DNA of 64,000 nt, from assembly GCA_963693305.1 (NCBI GenBank), contig OY855907.1, positions 34,173,801-34,237,800 of the forward strand, given 5' to 3'. Made by a program: the position numbers and the translations under genes. Source of the stretch: Meandrina meandrites (Eukaryota; Cnidaria; Anthozoa; Scleractinia; Meandrinidae). Under the pieces are notes generated by a model. It worked only from the letters and a program-made list of their open reading frames with translations. It did no database searches and was not told the origin of the DNA. Positions 46,404 through 58,178 of the stretch are shown in pieces. Position 1 is the stretch's first letter. Every line of letters starts with the position of its first letter.

Positions 46404-47018
46404 CTAAGCATCTTGCTTGAATGCGACCTTGATGTATTTGATCCCAACCCTCTCCCTTGAATGACTTTTGTAAACTTCCAGGGTTAGTCCGTTGCTGAAC
46501 GTCAGTCGGTTGTTGTAGCCAACGTTCTTCACGAAGCCTCCGTCATGCGGAGTGTAGCACGAGCCCCAACGTTCATCCAACTTGAGAGTGAAGACAAACT
46601 GACCGGGGTAGAAAGAGTCGCTGGGTTTGGGGGTAATCGAATCGTATCGTCTAACGGTTATAGTAGAGCCGGACAGGCCTTCCACTCCGTAGCACGGTGC
46701 ATTACTGCGATAATTCCACGTGTCGCATGTTTCAAACCCGATAAATCTGGTACCGTCTGACACGCCATATCTGATATCGCTGTCAATTGGTTGCCCACCA
46801 ATGCTGACGTCATGTGCGACTATGATGTCTACGGTCAGCGGAGTCGAGTCTTTTAGGACACGAGCAGGAATCATGGAAACTTTAAGGAGAGCGGCGTTGT
46901 TCACATAGCCTGCGTTGAATGTCAGTTGTTTAGCAGTTACTGCACGAGAACTGTCTTTGTAGGACGCATGAGCTTCCAACCATAATGGAGTCATGGTCTG
47001 ATGGTAAATCAGTTTCTC
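46404..47018 (-). CDS. Family copy E, intact main exon
   Basis: 615 nt with acceptor CGTTTTGTAG, lead EKLIYHQT, ATG at 46994 and TAG at 46404. All family motifs are present: LEAHAS, TFNAG, RYGVSDG, PCYGVEG, SDSFYPGQF, DERWGSCYT, ERVGIKYIKV. About 88-90% similar by eye to copy D in the shared part. Its exons 1 and 2 were not found with confidence. A donor-like GTGAGTCACGTG at about 47215-47226 resembles the exon 2 donor of copy C, but the exon before it does not fit in phase. Confidence 0.7.
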   Translation of the reverse strand, partial: EKLIYHQTMTPLWLEAHASYKDSSRAVTAKQLTFNAGYVNNAALLKVSMIPARVLKDSTPLTVDIIVAHDVSIGGQPIDSDIRYGVSDGTRFIGFETCDTWNYRSNAPCYGVEGLSGSTITVRRYDSITPKPSDSFYPGQFVFTLKLDERWGSCYTPHDGGFVKNVGYNNRLTFSNGLTLEVYKSHSRERVGIKYIKVAFKQDA

Positions 47019-47286
47019 CTACAAAACGAGGGTGTAAACATTAACATTACATGTATGAGTGGAAAAGCTTAAAAAGTAGTAAAAATTTGGCACTTTATGC
47101 GATGGAAAGACATCGCTATTACGTATATTTCTGGATGATAGAGCAAATAATTTGTAAATTAAGTATACTGCACTAGGCAGAGCGCTGATAATTAAAGCAC
47201 AAGTTGCCTGAACAACCACGTGACTCACCTGTACTTGACAACAGGAAAGTACTGTTAGGGCGCTAACGCCATTCTAAAAATATATA

Positions 47287-47764
47287 GTTTTATAATCCAT
47301 CAAATATTTTTCGTGCGCGCGATTGGTCTAAACACGTCACGTGATGCAGCCAAAACTGGGGAATATCAGATGATATTCCCCAAGTGATATTCCCCAGTTT
47401 TCGAACGAAGTTAAGCTATTTATCCCGAGTAAATTATTAAAATGAATAAAACTTAACACTTTGAACAGACTTATAATATTTTGAGCGCTGACAGAATTTC
47501 TTTGGCGTTCAAAAAGCTTTGAGAAAAGGTCTCCCAAATCGCGGCCTTGTAGAAAAAAAATATTTGAAGATAAAAAACACAATAGCTCCATTAGGCTTCA
47601 AAAATATGCACAGATATTTGTCCTTGGACATTATCTGTTCCTCGAAGCTCACAGTTTTCCTCGAGCGTCGATCTCGGAAAACTGTCCGCTTCTCGGAAAA
47701 GATAATGTCCGCGGACAAATATCCGTGCATATTTTCGCGCCAAATGGAGGTTATTGTTTATATA
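47287..47764. mobile_element. MITE of about 480 bp in the 5' flank of copy E
   Basis: Inserted relative to the copy D flank (AAATATATAG to ACCGAGAAAGG is continuous at about 42865). It contains two imperfect hairpins: GGGGAATATC / GATATTCCCC near 47355-47400 and AAATATGCACAGATATTTGTCC with its imperfect inverse near 47600-47745. Ends were not resolved exactly. Confidence 0.6.
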
Positions 47765-48369
47765 ACCGAGAAAGGTTTGCAAAGTCAATCAAATAAATGC
47801 CAGAGAGAAGTATTTTTCTTAAATGTGCTTTTGTAAAACAAAACTTCAATAAGTTGAAATATCAAGAAAATAACCTGTTATAAACCGACTCAAATTCAAT
47901 ACAAATGCGGGTGATGTTTTATCCTGGTTGCCTGAGGCTTTTCTTGCAAGGTTTCCGGTTTCAGTCACGGTTTCTGATTTCGGTCGTCTTTATTGAGACG
48001 TGAAGCGAAATATTTCCCCGCACGCGAGAAAAATCCTCTGGTATCCAGGGTAGTGGTGTTCATGTTCAAATGCATGCTTGAATAATTGTGGAACTAAATA
48101 AACCTGAGCAGTCTTTATTATCGAGCCAAACATTTCGTTTGTAGTGTTTGTATAGGTCCACTAAAGAATAAGAGACTATTTTGAGTGAGAAAAAAACTTG
48201 TATTGAATAAAACTGCCCCAGTAACAGTTCTAGAAACGTTTTGGACGCGTTTTTGAAACTTCTGTTATCATGATTTACTTCAAACAAAGAGAGAACACAA
48301 ATACTTCCTTTTGGGAATGTACGTTAATTTGGTGTCTCAAAAATCCTTATCGATATTGTCCGAATGATT

Positions 48370-48583
48370 TGTTGTTATTCCGAAAGTGTTTGACGATTGT
48401 TATTTAAATTGTAATATATTTCACAGGAATTGTTAAATCAGTTTATCATTGGTTAAGGCGTTTTTCCCTTTTGTTATCCAACAATTGTTTTTTTCCGTTC
48501 AAATTAGCATTTATATATGTGTTGTAATTTTCTTTTTGTGTATAACGGTTTTCGAGTAAAAGTTGTTCAACGCTGTAAAAACA
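48370..48583 (+). mobile_element. Candidate 5' LTR of copia element
   Basis: Begins TGTTG and ends ACA just before the primer binding site; about 214 bp, short as in GalEa-type copia elements. The start is a guess, since the 3' LTR is missing and no comparison is possible. Confidence 0.35.
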
Positions 48584-48586
48584 TTA

Positions 48587-48600
48587 GGTTATGGGCCCAG
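48587..48600 (+). promoter_or_regulatory. Copia primer binding site, half-tRNA type
   Basis: GGTTATGGGCCCAG is complementary to the anticodon arm of initiator tRNA-Met. Priming by an internal tRNA fragment is established for copia elements. It lies 134 nt before the gag start. Confidence 0.7.
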
Positions 48601-48734
48601 GAGAGTGTGGTTTGGTCGAGTTGAAATTGAGATGATCAGCGTCTGTGATCGATTGGATTTTCGAGCGTAGGATCGAGCGAGCTTTTGAATTTGTGACGGA
48701 TTTATTTTTTTTAAAACGGTTGCGTGAATCAAAC

Positions 48735-50147
48735 ATGGAGGAAAAGTGGTCGATCGACAAACTCAATGGAAGCAACTGGAACACTTGGAAATTTCAAATG
48801 AAACATTTACTGCTGGCGAAAGGATTATGGGGCTTGGTAGATGGATCAGAAGTCCTTGCAGACGACGCCACAACAACGGTGCAAGCCCTTTTTCGATCGA
48901 GGCTACAAAAAGCGTTCTCGACAATTGCGTTGGCGATTGATAGTGCTCAGCTTTACTTGATCACCTCAAGCGAAGAACCGAAGCAAGCGTGGGATGCGTT
49001 AAGGAAACATTTTGAACGAGAGACACTCGCGAACAAACTATTTTTAAAGAAGCAGTATTTTCGTTCCGAGATGAAAGAGGGTACATCGGTGGAACAACAT
49101 TTGAAGCACATGAAGGACATCACCGATAAACTAGCAGCAATTGGGGCGCCCATTTTCGAGGAGGATCAAGTTGTGACTTTATTAGGAAGTTTACCAAGAA
49201 GTTTCGCAACCCTTGTCACCTCTATCGAAGCTAGAATGGATGGAGTTAGCCTGGATTATGTCCAGCAAGCACTCATTCACGAAGAAATGAAGCAATCTGA
49301 GCTATCCGGTCAGTTATTAGAAGCTGAGTCAGCACTGACGGGGGCCTTCGGGAGAGATACGCCACGCGATCAGCCAACATGTTTTAGATGCGGTACTGCG
49401 GGCCATGTTCGCCGTGATTGTCCACGTAATCAGCCTACATGTTTTGGGTGCGGCGATGTGGGCCACATTCGCCGTTATTGTCCCAAGAAATTTAAATGGC
49501 ACAAAGCAAAAATGGCCGAGAGTGACGAGCGCCGACCGAAAAATTTTGACTTCGAAGGTGAAGATGTTTATGCTGCTGCGTTTATGGCGTCTGTTGAGAG
49601 CGTGGAGTCTGCGGAGAAGAAATGTAGTCCATGGGTTATCGACTCGGGTGCATCAAGTCATATGACGAAAGAAAAGCACGTTATGGTGAATTTTCAGGAA
49701 TTTGACAAGCCTGAAAATGTTGCGCTGGGTGATGGTCGTGTTGTGAAAGCGTTGGGGTCTGGAAGCGTACGAATGAATATGCTGTTTGAAGCAACTGAAT
49801 CCAAGAAAGCAGTTTTGTATGATGTGCTGTACGTGCCTAAACTCACTTGCAACCTTTTTTCCGTAAGAGCTGCAGTTGCTAAGGGCAACGCCGTAGAGTT
49901 TGGTCCGCAAAAATGTTGTATCTGGGACGAAAATGGAAAGCTTCGTGGAATGGGGTCACTGGCTGATAAACTCTATCAACTAGACTGTCAAGTTGTTCCT
50001 ACTGCGGACACTGCATACGCCTCAGTTGCGTCATCTCAAGGTAGCGACTTATGGCATCAACATGTACACGAGTACATGTACACGAGCCACGCCTCAAGAA
50101 ATGTGTGGAGAGTGAATCTGTACAAGGGATTGACATCAAGAAAATGA
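48735..50147 (+). pseudogene. Copia retrotransposon gag and protease frame
   Basis: ATG at 48735 opens MEEKWSIDKLNGSNW, the usual copia gag start. Gag polypeptide of copia type (about residues 5-200) with WDALRKHFE and LLGSLPRSF. Two CCHC zinc knuckles near residues 215 and 235 (CFRCGTAGHVRRDC, CFGCGDVGHIRRYC). Aspartic protease near residue 300 (WVIDSGASSHM, catalytic Asp). The frame runs into the pre-integrase region and is then cut by a 14-bp tandem duplication (unit ACATGTACACGAGT at about 50059-50086), which shifts the frame before the integrase. Confidence 0.85.
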
Positions 50148-51871
50148 CTGAACTGTCCTTCTGTGAAGGATGTTTGGCAGGGAAGATGTGTAGAAAACCG
50201 TTTCCCGCAGTGGGAGAAATCCGGTCGACGCGGAGACTTCAGCTTGTGCACAGTGACGTCTGCGGTCCAATGCACACACCCTCGATTGGAGGAGCAAAGT
50301 ATTTTGTTACGTTTATTGATGACTACACTCGGTGCTGTGCTGTATACTTCATGAAACACAAGTCAGAAGTGTTTGATAAGTTTATAGAATTTGAAGCCTC
50401 AGTTACCAATGATGTCTGTAAGGCAATAGGAACTTTGCGAACGGACAATGGCGGCGAGTATTTGTCTCCTGAATTACAGAACTATCTGAAGGAGAAAGGA
50501 ATTAGACATGACCTGACAGTACCACACTCACCCCAACAGAATGGTGTAGCAGAAAGAATGAATCGGACTTTGGTCGAGTCAGCACGTTCGATGATTGCGC
50601 ATGCGGCATTACCGAACATCTTTTGGGCTGAAGCCATCTCTACAGCTGCTTATGTGAGAAACCGCCTTCCTACGACGGCGCTTAAAGAGAATGAAACTCC
50701 TTATGAGAGGTGGTATGGAAGGAAACCAGATGTGAGCCACTTACGTGTATTTGGGTGTATGGCCTATGCCCACGTACCTGACAGTGAACGACGGAAGCTT
50801 GACAAGAAGTCGAAGAAGATGCGTTTCGTGGGCTACAGCTTAGCGTCAAAGGGATATCGCCTTCTTGATGAGACAAACCGAAAGATGTATTTCCGGAGAG
50901 ATGTGGAGTTTAATGAAAACGATTTCGGTCAGAAGCAAGCCATGACAACAGAGCCAGACCCAACGTGCGAGGAAGCAAAGCGAAATGAGGTACCCCCTAG
51001 AAAAAATGAAGAAGGAGAACAAGGAGAAATGAAGAAATTAGAAGAAGACACGCCGGAAGAACCTCGACAGTCTGTAAGAACACGAAAAGCACCAGTCAGA
51101 TGTGGCTATGACGAATACGCAGATACGGCAACTCACCACGTACATCATGTCGCCTATCATCTTTCTGAGATTGACGAACCCACAACTATGCAAGAAGCAA
51201 GATTAAGTGATCACGCTGCAGAATGGAAAGTCGCTACGGATTCAGAATACAATTCGCTGATTGAAAACAAGACGTGGGAGTTGGTTGAATTACCCCCAGG
51301 TCGGAAAGCTGTTGGGTGCAAATGGGTGTTTAAACTGAAACATGCTGGGGATGGTACAGTGGAACGATTCAAAACACGCCTAGTGGTCAAGGGCTACGCC
51401 CAGAAATATGGAATTGACTATGATGAAACTTTTTCGCCCGTAGTTCGTTTCTCTTCAATACGTTTCTTGTTAGCGTTTGCAGTTCAGAATGATTTGCTGA
51501 TTCACCAGATGGACGTAGAAACCGCTTTTCTCAACGGTAAACTCGATGAAGAAATTTACATGCAGCAACCGGAAGGCTACGTGAAGCCTGGGGAGGAGCA
51601 TTTGGTATACAAGCTAGAGAAGTCGCTGTGTGGGTTAAAGCAGTCTTCCCGCTGTTGGAACAAAGCTTTTCGGGAATGTATTGAGAAGATTGGCTTCATT
51701 CAAGCCTCGGCAGACCCCTGTGTGTTCATCAGAAAGGATGCATTGACTATCATTGGAGTTCACGTTGATGATCTGATGATACTAGCTAGAAACATGACGG
51801 AGATGAAGAAATCTGCCTTTATATGTTTTGCTAGCATTTCTAGATGCAGTGCAGAGAAGACAATAAATTAA
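50087..51871 (+). pseudogene. Copia integrase and reverse transcriptase, 3'-truncated
   Basis: Continues in the shifted frame: a pre-integrase zinc motif with CEGCLAGKM, then an integrase core (HSDVCGP, RTDNGGEY, PHSPQQNGVAER: the D, D, E residues are present). An RVT_2 reverse transcriptase follows (NKTWELVELP, AVGCKWVFKLK, DVETAFLNGKL, HVDDLMI). Similarity ends right after the VDD motif near 51808; unrelated codons run to TAA at 51871. The rest of RT, RNase H and the 3' LTR are absent. Not autonomous. Confidence 0.85.
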
Positions 51872-53150
51872 AGAAATACAGAATTAATAAACGTTTAGTA
51901 AAATTAATATGGATTATAACTTTAAACCAACTCTTTTTTATTCCATAAGAACATCTAATTTGAATGGTTTGAACATGAAGTGTCCTAAAATGTTCTGATT
52001 TATTCAACTTTTTAAAAACAAGTTGGGATTGCAGTAAACTGCCCTGAAACCCATTTAAATTGAACATTGACATGTGCAGTCCCACGCAAGTCCTGTCAGG
52101 TAACAACACTGTTTATTCTTGGTTCGGATTTTTAATACTAAAAGGTTGATAAATATTGAACAATCATCTCACCAAACTTTCTGTCTAAGGTTAATTCTTG
52201 CTCTTTTGTTAAAATTTTGGACTTCCTAAGTTTCAATGTTTTTATGAAAACTGTAACTAAAATAAGTGTGAAAAATGAAGACATGCTGTTAAAAAACACG
52301 AATTAACCTACAGAGCTCAATGTGCCCAGCAGTAACATCAGCATGATGATCAACGAAATGTTCACTCGGGATTGAGCCATATCTTTCGATATTCTCTGAC
52401 CTGTGAGGAAAAAAGATTATATAAAACTCGTCATACACAACGATACTGCACAATAAATGCCAGTTGTCTCGACTGTTTGGGAATTTTTGGGCTTGTTCCA
52501 AAAGCGCGAGGCAAGCAGTGAAATCAACTTTTGTCAATAAAAATGAAAAAAATGCAGAATAGATTTTGCTGAAAGGCAAGTTTCATACTGAATTTTGGAA
52601 TATTAAGGTATTTTTAATGGGAATCATCCCATTTTACAGAAGAATCACAATCAGCATCAGCTCTCACAGTGAAGCATTTTAGCTGTAGTTTTTCTACGGG
52701 AAAAATTGACTGCTTCAGATGTCTACAGTACTTACCGTTCGATAATTCAGCGCCTGGGTCGAAAGAGCGGGCAAAAATAAAATCTAAATGATAAAACAGA
52801 GGACGTGTAAGTGGGATGTTAGAGAACGCATGGCATTAAACTTCAACTGCAAGCTCTCACTCAGCAACATTTGCAATACCTGCTTGTTCGCTGTAAGAAA
52901 ACGAATGAGCTTATCGTTGAAGAGGGAGCAGAGTTATACGCTAAATCTAATCTTGATGTTTGTCCATTAAGGGAACTGTAAAGACAACTATTTTTCTTTT
53001 AATTTGTTTGCCACGTTTTGTTGTTTCAGCGTTTCTCGAGGAGAAAATTATGTGTAGACCTACTGAAGTGTTTGGACGCCTGAACAATCAAAAGCGACTG
53101 CCTACTTAACTGAAAAAAATGCTTGTCAAACCTTTTTCGGTAAAAATCTT
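51872..53150. other. AT-rich DNA after the copia breakpoint
   Basis: No RNase H, LTR or other gene signal. Several short open frames on both strands are unsupported. Confidence 0.5.
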
Positions 53151-53162
53151 GTTATGCAATAT

Positions 53163-53362
53163 TGAGGGGGTTAAACGTTTCACGGACATCAAAAAGTAGA
53201 AATAACGTATCACGTTTTTATCGGATAAGGGATTTTGAGGCTCACGTATCACGACAAGCAAAAATTCAGAGTTTACGGATTTTAATTTCGTATTTTTACT
53301 TGTCACGAAAAGTATAAACACTTAATCCCGTTTTACGCAAAAACCCCTTTCAATCCCTCGAT
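53163..53362. mobile_element. CGTGA-rich MITE, copy 1
   Basis: Left GAGGGGGTTAAACGTTTCAC and right, inverted, GAGGGATTGAAAGGGG. The interior has repeated TATCACG / CACGTATCACG motifs. Related in style to 53877-54108 and 54609-55068. Target duplication not clear. Confidence 0.45.
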
Positions 53363-53876
53363 ATTTTCTTTATGCGTAGGATGAGTTAACATCTGACTAA
53401 AAGGCTATTCAAAAAAGGAACAGTCAACAGGCGTTCCCTTCGAAGGAAAATAAGTTATTGTCATCACTTGAACAATTAATTAAACTGCAAGGACGTATAT
53501 TTTTAACAACTTTGAGAACACTGCACCTGTGTTTATAAAATTTGAATAAACCTGAAAAATGCTTTTAACGATGTCTTAAAAAACGGGGTGTTTTTATAAA
53601 CCTGCATCGGCTAAACCATCTAAATTACGATTTCAAACCAGAAGAATTTAGTTTGTTTTGTCGTGTTTTTTCCAATTCGAGTCAAGCATTACTATAAGAT
53701 TACCTTTTTTTGGAGAAACGTTTTCCTTTTTAACGAGGCAATCATGAACTAATTAGCAAGGATCATTTGTTTTTAGTGTTAAAATGGCTTGTTCAGTCAT
53801 AGATATATTTGTCAAATGCAATGCCATCTCTCAACTTGGTTGTCACAACCTAATCCTTTATTTGAGGTTGGCAAAT

Positions 53877-54108
53877 GGGGGGAAGGGGTATAGATCACGT
53901 TTCACTGAAAATAAATCAGTCCTTTCACAATTCACGAAATATGTGACATTGGCATTAGACGCTTCACTGAAAATAAAAGGGAACGTTTTGGAAAATCACG
54001 GTTCACGGCGACTACGGAAATCACGATTCACGAGGAAAAAAATTGCCATTTCACATTTCACGTGAAATAAAAAGGGTCGATGACGGGTCACGAAAAAACC
54101 CTTTACCA
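53877..54108. mobile_element. CGTGA-rich MITE, copy 2
   Basis: Starts GGGGGGAAGGGGTATAGATC and ends near GTCACGAAAAAACCCTTTAC. The interior is a string of TTTCACG / AATCACGATTCACG blocks. Ends are poorly defined. Confidence 0.45.
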
Positions 54109-54459
54109 CTCTGTTTATTTGTGAATGAGATGAATATGAATTGGAGCACGTCCTCACATTTAGTAGCTAATTGTGTCAATAATATCATACTTGTAAATTT
54201 AAGATTGCCGAAAGAGACATTGTACGTGGTATTTCTTCCCTTATCAAGAAAGTAAAATGTTCTTTTTGCTTGTATGAGCCATGGCTGTTCGGTAGTGAAA
54301 AGACTGCATGAAATTAATTCAATCATTTCTAAGAATATCGATACGAGCAAGTGATACCTGAAGAATTTATATCGAATACTGATTGCGTTGGTCATCGATG
54401 TGTTTGTTTGCACATGAACGCAAATAAATCCAAAGTGGCCTTTTATCTAAATTAAAATT

Positions 54460-54560
54460 TAAATACATTTATAGAGCGCCATACTCCACCATGCCAGCTG
54501 TCCATTGCGCTTTACAACGATAATTACAATTTACACAGAATAAAATTGTAAAAATTACAA
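54460..54560 (-). repeat. Interspersed repeat fragment
   Basis: TTATAGAGCGCCATACTCC and CAGCTGTCCATTGCGCTTTA resemble the end of a retroelement 3' UTR (short-interval GCGC pair). Class not proven. Confidence 0.3.
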
Positions 54561-54608
54561 ATCAATTGCATCCCTAAGCAGATAAGCCTAATTTGTTCCA
54601 CATTTGAG

Positions 54609-55068
54609 AGGGTCGTACAGGGGTATTCTCGTGACGCGTGATTAGCTGATTTTATTTTCCGTGAAACGTGAATTTAATAAATTTATTCTTCGTGACCCGT
54701 GACCGGAAGGTTTTGCGTGACACATGAAGAGCTTGAATTAATAACCGATATTCGTGATTTCACCACTTTATTTACTTTATTTTGCGTGATTTTGAGACGC
54801 GAGACCTCAAATGTGACCTCCGTATAATTATCGTAACGTCAAACACTCTTTGTAGAGTAAGAACAGGATAAAAGAGTATGTTTCTTTCTTATTTTCGTAA
54901 TTTCTTAATCAATTTTGATTTCTTCAAACACTATTTGTAGCGTAAGAACAGGATAAAAGAGTACTTATTTTCGTGATTCGGGAAAATGAAATTTCAATAT
55001 CCGTGATCCGTGATTCGTTATTTTTTCGTCCGTGAATCGTGCCAGAGACCCCCCCCCTGTACGACCCT
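54609..55068. mobile_element. 460-bp CGTGA-rich MITE with 8-bp target duplication
   Basis: Perfect inverted ends AGGGTCGTACAGGGG. CATTTGAG is duplicated at 54601-54608 and 55069-55076. The interior carries many CGTGAYYCG motifs in both orientations. An 8-bp duplication fits hAT. Confidence 0.85.
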
Positions 55069-55269
55069 CATTTGAGAATGTCAAATTACCATATGTTTCT
55101 AGCTGGGCCACAGGCAAATCAGGAAACCGGCGGTTGTTTGAAGATCTGAACGCAAAGCCCAAGTTCTTGTATCTCAATAAGGGACGGACCATTATTTTTC
55201 TGGAGGGGGGGAATGAAAAATATTGAAAAAAATTGTTTGCAGGGCCTAAAAAGACAAAATAAATGAGGC

Positions 55270-56930
55270 CTTCCAAGGGGTTTTGGCGACAGGCGACATC
55301 GCTTCAAAATTGCTAAAAATGTAGCGATAATCTTGTTCCAGAACACCGACAGCCGACAGAAACTGACGCAAAGAAAGCGACAATTTGCGACAGCGACAAT
55401 CCATTTTTGAGTTATTTTTTTAAAAAAATAACTCTTAGTCGGCATGAAGACGTGTTTGGCTATTAAGTGGATGGATGGTTGAGTGGATCATTCATGTATG
55501 TATTTCACACCAATCAGATTTGGGATTCTATCAAGGACCAATCAAATTGCGGCTTGTATATATGGATCGTTGTTATGAATACTTGTTTTCGGTTCAAGGT
55601 ACGGCCATTTTTGTTTTGCTATAGATTCGACCTTATTGGGCCGTGTTGGTCTGAAGTCTCTATTTCAAGTCTTGATTTTTATGTAGCTTTGGGTGAGAAC
55701 ATTGTGTGTGGGTTCTGAAAGCGAAAAGTGTTTGGAAATTTCATCGTGGTGAAGGTGATTCTCTTGGTTTACGGAATCAACTGGTTCAGTTGACGACACA
55801 ATATGGGTATAGTATTTGTTGACCACTTTATATTAAAATGTTTGATGTTTTTGAGTAGAATAAATATGTATATTGAGAATAAATGTTGTGACTTCCATTT
55901 TTAATGTGAGTGTTGTGTGTTTGCTGAACGTTTTGTTTTGGTCCCCAAATGAGAACAAACTGACGCTGTTGTTTGTCAGGGCGAGTGTTAAAGATTTGAG
56001 ATTCCAACCGCGCGGTGTGTTTAAACTGTTTTCTCTTGGTTAAAAGTATAGCATTAGTAGGAGCTTTGGCTAAGTAATAACACGAGTGACCACAAATCTC
56101 TCAAGGTTTTTCTCCCAAAGAATAACGTGATTGTAATAGCTTGAGGCATGTGCGTTTATTTGGGTTCGAGAGTTGCCAAATAATAGGTATTTTAGTGAGG
56201 TTAGAATGTGGCCGGAGAAGGTTTGACGTGCTTAGGAATAGTGAGTTATTTATTGTACTATCGTTTGAAAACTTCATGACGTGATGATGTTACAAGGGCA
56301 CGTTTTGTCTGCTTGGCAAATATTAAATTAGGTGTTTTGACAACGTGGTTGGATGGCACAGCAAGAGAAAATCATCATTTGTGCCGCGAGTGAGGGCCGT
56401 AGGAAGGTATAGTAGTCGTTGTGCGAGTCTCGCATTTCAAGCTTCGCATTGATGGCTATCTTTAGTAGTACGGCGGTGCAATGCGGTTATTTCCGTACCA
56501 ATGACGTTATGCTTGCAAGTGTTTACGTCGGCCAAATTTATTTTCTTCAGATCTCTGAACTCGCCTCGATGAAACAGCCAAAAGATTCACTTCAACTGGC
56601 TAAACCGACAAAAAGTCGCAAAATTGCAAACAAATTAACGACCGTCGCTTCTGGCGAAATAAACATGCAAAGTAAACATATTTCTTGTTTGTCACGTACC
56701 GAAAGTGAAAGCTGCAACGTCAGCGCATTCCATGGCTGACGCAATACCTTTTTAGTGTATTTAATATTCCCAACGCAAAGCGGTTGCAGTTACGTTTACT
56801 CATAGGCAAAAGAAAAAAAAAGACAGACAGCTTTTTGGTAGTCTCCTTTACAGCCGTTTTTTGGGTTCGTCACGCAAAAAACAACGGCTGAAAAGAAAAC
56901 TAGCTTTTTGGGTGTGCAGTCAAGCGTGTA
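55270..56930. other. Non-coding, repeat-derived
   Basis: Holds fragments such as CAGCGACA-rich DNA (55285-55405) and a TAACTCTTAGTCGG motif (55430) that recurs near 58080. No supported gene. Confidence 0.4.
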
Positions 56931-56934
56931 ACAC

Positions 56935-57438
56935 CACAGGTAGCCCAAGCTCGATATATGAGTAGCTTTCATGTTGACCTTTGCATTGTTACGTAATTCG
57001 AGCAATTTGCATATTTATAAGGGTTTGTATGGGGAAAGAAATAAAGCCGAAAAGAACGAAAAATTAACCGTTGAATTACAATAAAAACTGCTCACCTGAA
57101 CTCTTGCGTTACTTTTTTTGTGTGCTGTGTGGTTTCTTAACCGATTTGGTGCGATTTAGTGCAGTTTTAGTTCCAATGGTTGAGAGCGAGCAACCATTGG
57201 AACTAAAACTGCACTAAATCGCACCAAATCGGTTAAAAAACCACACAGCACACAAAAAAAGTAACGCAAGAGTTCAGGTGAGCAGTTTTTATTGTAATTC
57301 AACGGTTAATTTTTCGTTCTTTTCGGCTTTATTTCTTTCCCCATACAAACCCTTATAAATATGCAAATTGCTCGAATTACGTAACAATGCAAAGGTCAAC
57401 ATGAAAGCTACTCATATATCGAGCTTGGGCTACCTGTG
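56935..57438. mobile_element. 504-bp foldback element with 7-bp target duplication
   Basis: Two arms of about 245 bp in near-perfect inversion meet around 57186. Ends are CACAGGTAGCCCAAGCTCG and its inverse. GTAACAC is duplicated at 56928-56934 and 57439-57445. A shorter relative lies at 61214-61602. Confidence 0.9.
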
Positions 57439-57445
57439 GTAACAC

Positions 57446-58170
57446 AACTTCATCGACAGCTATTTTTAGCACGGCCGTGGGAATATCGGTACTGATGATG
57501 TTAAGCTTACAAGTTAGGGCACGTTTCTGCTTCTGGTTGCGAAATTAATATGGTACCAGTCCAAGTAAAATCGTCACGTGGTTTGGCCGAAATGCACTGG
57601 TGACTAGAGTTGTTTGTTTCTCGCATTCGTCGAAAGAAATTCGTCCTTGCTTGCAGAAAGGTTTCTGTTTTATATTGATGATGAAAATAATGGAGCCATT
57701 TCAGAAACCCGAGAATACTTTGTTCTTGTTCCATCTGGCTATTCGTTTGCAATTTCTGGGTCAATTTGGCTTTCTTAGTGAGCGTGTTTGCGATTTTGTG
57801 ATGATGTTTACGGTAAATGTTGTCAACCGTTTTCAATCCATGTTTTGATGTACTTAGCGGTTTTCTTTCGGCTTGGAATGAAAGGGGATGGATAGTTAAA
57901 CAAGGTAACCTTAAAAGTGACTACCAGATATTTTTTTCTGTTCACGTTTGAAGAAATTACTGACGTATTTTTTGTCTTCAACAGTATGGTTCGACACCAT
58001 AGTCATATTTACAAGGGAAAGCAGCCTAATTTTAGAACATAGTCCTTTTTAAATTGTTTTTGAGTTATTTTTCCAAAAGTAGCTCTTAGTCGGCGCGATG
58101 GACCGTGCACATGAACCATGCACAAATAGCTCAACCCATGAAATAAACCATCCTAACAGGACTGACACCC
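57446..58170. other. Non-coding; diverged repeat of the sequence left of the foldback
   Basis: 57450-57510 resembles 56450-56520 (GGCTATCTTTAGTAG, CGTACCAATGACGTTATGCTT versus a diverged form), suggesting an old local duplication. No gene is seen. Confidence 0.35.
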
Positions 58171-58178
58171 AGTTCTAC

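Noticed and set aside
47205..47240. Exon 2 donor of copy E (GTGAGTCACGTG) and its counterpart in copy D near 42790
   Set aside because: The context resembles the copy C donor, but the preceding segments are not a multiple of three and lack the Cys pattern.
53784..54065. 93-codon plus-strand frame
   Set aside because: Its second half lies in the CGTGA-rich MITE; no conserved motif.
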